Assembly: GCA_003242275.1 (NCBI GenBank)
Contig: QGUX01000132.1
Coordinates: forward strand, 1-9,193
DNA length: 9,193 nt
Direction: 5' to 3'
Source: Pseudomonadota bacterium
GTDB lineage: Bacteria > Pseudomonadota > Gammaproteobacteria > Steroidobacterales > Steroidobacteraceae
In this document: positions 6,133 to 9,193 of the stretch, in pieces
Numbering within the stretch: the first letter of the stretch is position 1
How the letters are laid out: every line of letters begins with the position of its first letter
Position numbers and translations under genes: made by a program
The notes under the pieces: generated by a model
Database searches by the model: none
What the model was told of the DNA's origin: nothing
Seen by the model: the letters and a program-made list of their open reading frames with translations, nothing else

Positions 6133-7512
6133 ATGCCCGAAAGTCCGCCCGTCACGCGCTTCGCGCCCAGTCCCACCGGCCTGCTGCACCTGGGCAATGT
6201 GCGTGCCGCACTGTTCAACGCCCTGCTGGCACGGCGCGACGGTGGCCGCTTCCTGCTTCGCATCGAGGACACCGACGCCTCGCGCAGCAGGGCGGAATTC
6301 ACCCAGGCGCTGAAGGAGGACCTGGCGTGGCTGGGGTTGCACTGGGACGGCGAGGCCCTGCAGCAGTCGGCCCGCGCCGCCATCTACGAGACCTACCTTC
6401 ACTCGCTGGCGCGCAGGTCGCTGGTCTATCCCTGCTTCTGCCAGCAGCGCGAGCTGGAACTGGCGCGTGCCGCGCAGCTGTCGGCCGGACGGCCGCCGCG
6501 CTACTCCGGCAAGTGCCGCCGCCTGCCCGCGGAGGAGGCCGCCGCGCGCGTGGCCGCCGGCGAGCCGGCCACGCTGCGCTTCGCCGTGCCGGAGGAGGAG
6601 GGCGAGATCGCCTTCGACGACCTCGTGCACGGCCCGAAGCGCTTCCGCTACGCCGAGATCGGCGACTTCGTCGTGCGCCGGGCCGACGGCAGCGCCGCGT
6701 TCTTCTTCTCCAATGCCATTGACGACGCGCTCTCCGGCGTCACGCACGTGCTGCGCGGCGACGACCACCTGAGCAACACGCCGCGACAGCTGCTCATCCT
6801 GCAGGCGCTGGGCCTGCGCGCGCCGCGCTATGGCCACATCGCGCTGCTCACCGGCAGCGACGGCGCGCCGCTGTCCAAGCGCAATGGCTCGTTCTCGGTC
6901 CGCGAACTGCGCGAGGCGGGCTACCTGCCGGCGGCGGTGCTGAACCACCTGTTCCGGCTGGGTCATTCCACCGACCGCAACGGCCTGCTGGGCTTGCAGG
7001 AGATGGCCGCGGCCTTCGACCTGGCGCACCTGCAGCGCTCGCCGGCGCACTTCGATCCATCGCAGCTGCGCTCCTGGCAGAAGGAGGCCGCGCACCGGCT
7101 CACGCCGGCGGCCGCGATGGAGTGGTTGCGGCCGCACCTGCCGGAGGGGCTGGACGCCGCGACACGCGAGGCCTTCGTTGCCGCGGTGCTGCCCAACGTG
7201 GTGCTGCCCGCCGACGTGGCGCCGTGGGTGCAGGTGGCCTTCGGCGCGCCGCCCGAGCCCGACGCCGAGGCCGCCGCCGTGATCGCCGCGGCCGACCGCA
7301 GGCTGTTCGGAGCCGCCGCCACCGCCGCCGAGGGCAATGATTTCGGCGCCATCGTGGCGGCCGCGAAGTCGGCCACGGGCCTGAAGGGCCCGGCCCTGTT
7401 CCGGCCGCTGCGCGCCGCGCTCACCGGCCGCCTCGCCGGACCCGAACTCGGCCCGCTGCTCCGCTGCATGCCGGCCGTCGCCGTGCGTGAGCGCCTCCTC
7501 CGGTATGCCTGA
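6133..7512 (+). CDS. gltX: glutamyl-tRNA synthetase (possible GluRS2-type)
   Basis: This class Ic synthetase (459 residues; E. coli 471) attaches glutamate to tRNA. The catalytic Rossmann fold begins VTRFAPSPTGLLHLGN (residues 7-22), with the HIGH-like HLGN and glutamate-site R9, S13 and E45 (LLRIEDTD). The second ATP motif is PLSKRNG (246-252): the catalytic Lys249 is present, but the usual first Lys is Pro246 and the usual His after KR is Asn251. A zinc knuckle in the insertion has C101, C103 and C128, while the position of the fourth ligand in E. coli (His) is Arg130. The C-terminal third is the helical anticodon-binding domain. No Shine-Dalgarno is visible; a TATAGT lies 6 nt before ATG. 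It is followed by cysS after 23 nt. It may be a second GluRS that charges tRNA-Gln; an ordinary single GltX cannot be excluded from this window. Confidence 0.93.
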   Translation: MPESPPVTRFAPSPTGLLHLGNVRAALFNALLARRDGGRFLLRIEDTDASRSRAEFTQALKEDLAWLGLHWDGEALQQSARAAIYETYLHSLARRSLVYPCFCQQRELELARAAQLSAGRPPRYSGKCRRLPAEEAAARVAAGEPATLRFAVPEEEGEIAFDDLVHGPKRFRYAEIGDFVVRRADGSAAFFFSNAIDDALSGVTHVLRGDDHLSNTPRQLLILQALGLRAPRYGHIALLTGSDGAPLSKRNGSFSVRELREAGYLPAAVLNHLFRLGHSTDRNGLLGLQEMAAAFDLAHLQRSPAHFDPSQLRSWQKEAAHRLTPAAAMEWLRPHLPEGLDAATREAFVAAVLPNVVLPADVAPWVQVAFGAPPEPDAEAAAVIAAADRRLFGAAATAAEGNDFGAIVAAAKSATGLKGPALFRPLRAALTGRLAGPELGPLLRCMPAVAVRERLLRYA

Positions 7513-7523
7513 GCCAGAACGTC

Positions 7524-7529
7524 TAGAAT
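7524..7529 (+). promoter_or_regulatory. -10-like element directly before cysS
   Basis: TAGAAT (5 of 6 to consensus) lies in the 23-nt gltX-cysS gap, 6 nt before the cysS ATG, the spacing expected if transcription starts at the A of the start codon. There is no Shine-Dalgarno sequence in the gap. No clear -35 hexamer is seen in the end of gltX. This would give cysS its own leaderless transcript beside any read-through from gltX. Confidence 0.45.
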
Positions 7530-7535
7530 CGCCGG

Positions 7536-8948
<1,413 letters not shown>

Positions 8949-9193
8949 GACACCCCCTTCGTCACGATCAACTGTGCCGGGACGGCCGGATGGACGCCCG
9001 ATCCCGCGCGGTCGCGCTGTGGGGGGGGATGGCGCGCTTCAGACAGCCGGCGCCCGCGCGTGGGTGCGGAACGACAGGGTGGTGGTGTGCGCCGTTATAA
9101 CAATTTAAACAGGCGAACAAATAGAGGGGTGTAGACCCGCGGAGATGCGGGAGCTATAAAAAAAAAAACACGGAAAGATTAGAACGTAATAGA
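8949..9193. other. gene-free tail with abrupt drop in GC
   Basis: The 245 bases after cysS hold no ORF with recognisable motifs and no tRNA-like fold that I can see. The first half stays GC-rich and includes a run of eight G (9021-9028). From about 9095 composition changes: bases 9101-9193 are about 41% GC by hand count, with an 11-base A-run (9158-9168). It could be an AT-rich regulatory region before the next gene, the edge of a transferred segment, or an unreliable contig end; the homopolymers favour caution. Bases 9097-9106 plus 9109-9113 resemble the lac operator-proximal sequence of common cloning vectors, with a 2-nt instead of 3-nt spacer. Confidence 0.6.
9136..9151. repeat. short hairpin before an A-run
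   Basis: CCCGC (9136-9140) and GCGGG (9147-9151) can pair as a 5-bp stem with the loop GGAGAT. An 11-base A-run follows 6 nt later on the + strand. A rho-independent terminator needs T after the stem; on the - strand the T-run would come before the stem, so this is not a standard terminator in either direction. The function is unknown, and the reliability of this end is in doubt. Confidence 0.35.

Noticed and set aside
5186..6313. 375-codon + strand frame opposite GFA and lpxH
   Set aside because: Both - strand genes carry complete metal-binding motifs; this frame shows none and even enters the gltX region in another frame.
5914..7137. 407-codon - strand frame opposite gltX
   Set aside because: Low-complexity Gln/Arg/Val/Ala composition with no recognisable motif, antisense to a convincing synthetase.
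9136..9168. Rho-independent terminator for cysS (stem followed by a homopolymer)
   Set aside because: The run after the stem is A, not T, on the cysS strand; on the other strand the T-run comes before the stem. It is also nearly 190 nt past the cysS stop.

Overview
The window is a GC-rich (roughly 70% by eye), densely packed stretch of chromosome from a Gram-negative bacterium. It is most likely a gammaproteobacterium. The evidence is the gene order SPOR protein (dedD-like)-cvpA-purF, the presence of lpxH (lipid A synthesis) and miaE (a tRNA hydroxylase of limited, mostly gammaproteobacterial distribution), and the lpxH/cysS neighbourhood. I cannot name a genus from sequence alone.

Layout. 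(1) Positions 1-4922, + strand: the end of a SPOR-domain envelope protein, then cvpA, purF, a cytosolic Ser/Thr protein kinase with a degenerate receiver-like N-terminal domain, miaE and a GNAT acetyltransferase. The last three genes overlap at their stop/start codons, and only 31 nt separate the kinase from purF, so cvpA to GNAT can be read as one transcription unit. (2) Positions 4912-6112, - strand: lpxH followed after 4 nt by a GFA/CENP-V-type zinc protein. Its stop overlaps the GNAT stop tail-to-tail by 11 nt. (3) Positions 6133-8948, + strand: a glutamyl-tRNA synthetase and a cysteinyl-tRNA synthetase in tandem. (4) Positions 8949-9193: no gene found. The last ~95 bases drop to about 41% GC with homopolymer runs and look unlike the rest.

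How the genes work together. CvpA and PurF belong to the conserved purine locus. PurF makes phosphoribosylamine, the first committed step of purine synthesis. MiaE hydroxylates the ms2i6A37 modification of tRNAs, GltX and CysS charge tRNAs, and LpxH cleaves UDP-diacylglucosamine to lipid X. Most of the window is housekeeping. The accessory part is the kinase-miaE-GNAT cluster behind purF.

Most worth a second look: (a) lpxH, gltX and cysS each have a -10-like hexamer exactly 6 nt before the ATG and no visible Shine-Dalgarno sequence, which predicts leaderless mRNAs. For the divergent pair lpxH/gltX the two -10 elements overlap in a shared TATA core inside a 20-bp gap. (b) A receiver-like/Ser-Thr kinase fusion is translationally coupled to a tRNA hydroxylase and an acetyltransferase. 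(c) GltX sits where some relatives carry glnS and has a variant KMSKS loop, so it may be a second, tRNA-Gln-charging GluRS. I see no mobile element, CRISPR array, rRNA or tRNA gene.
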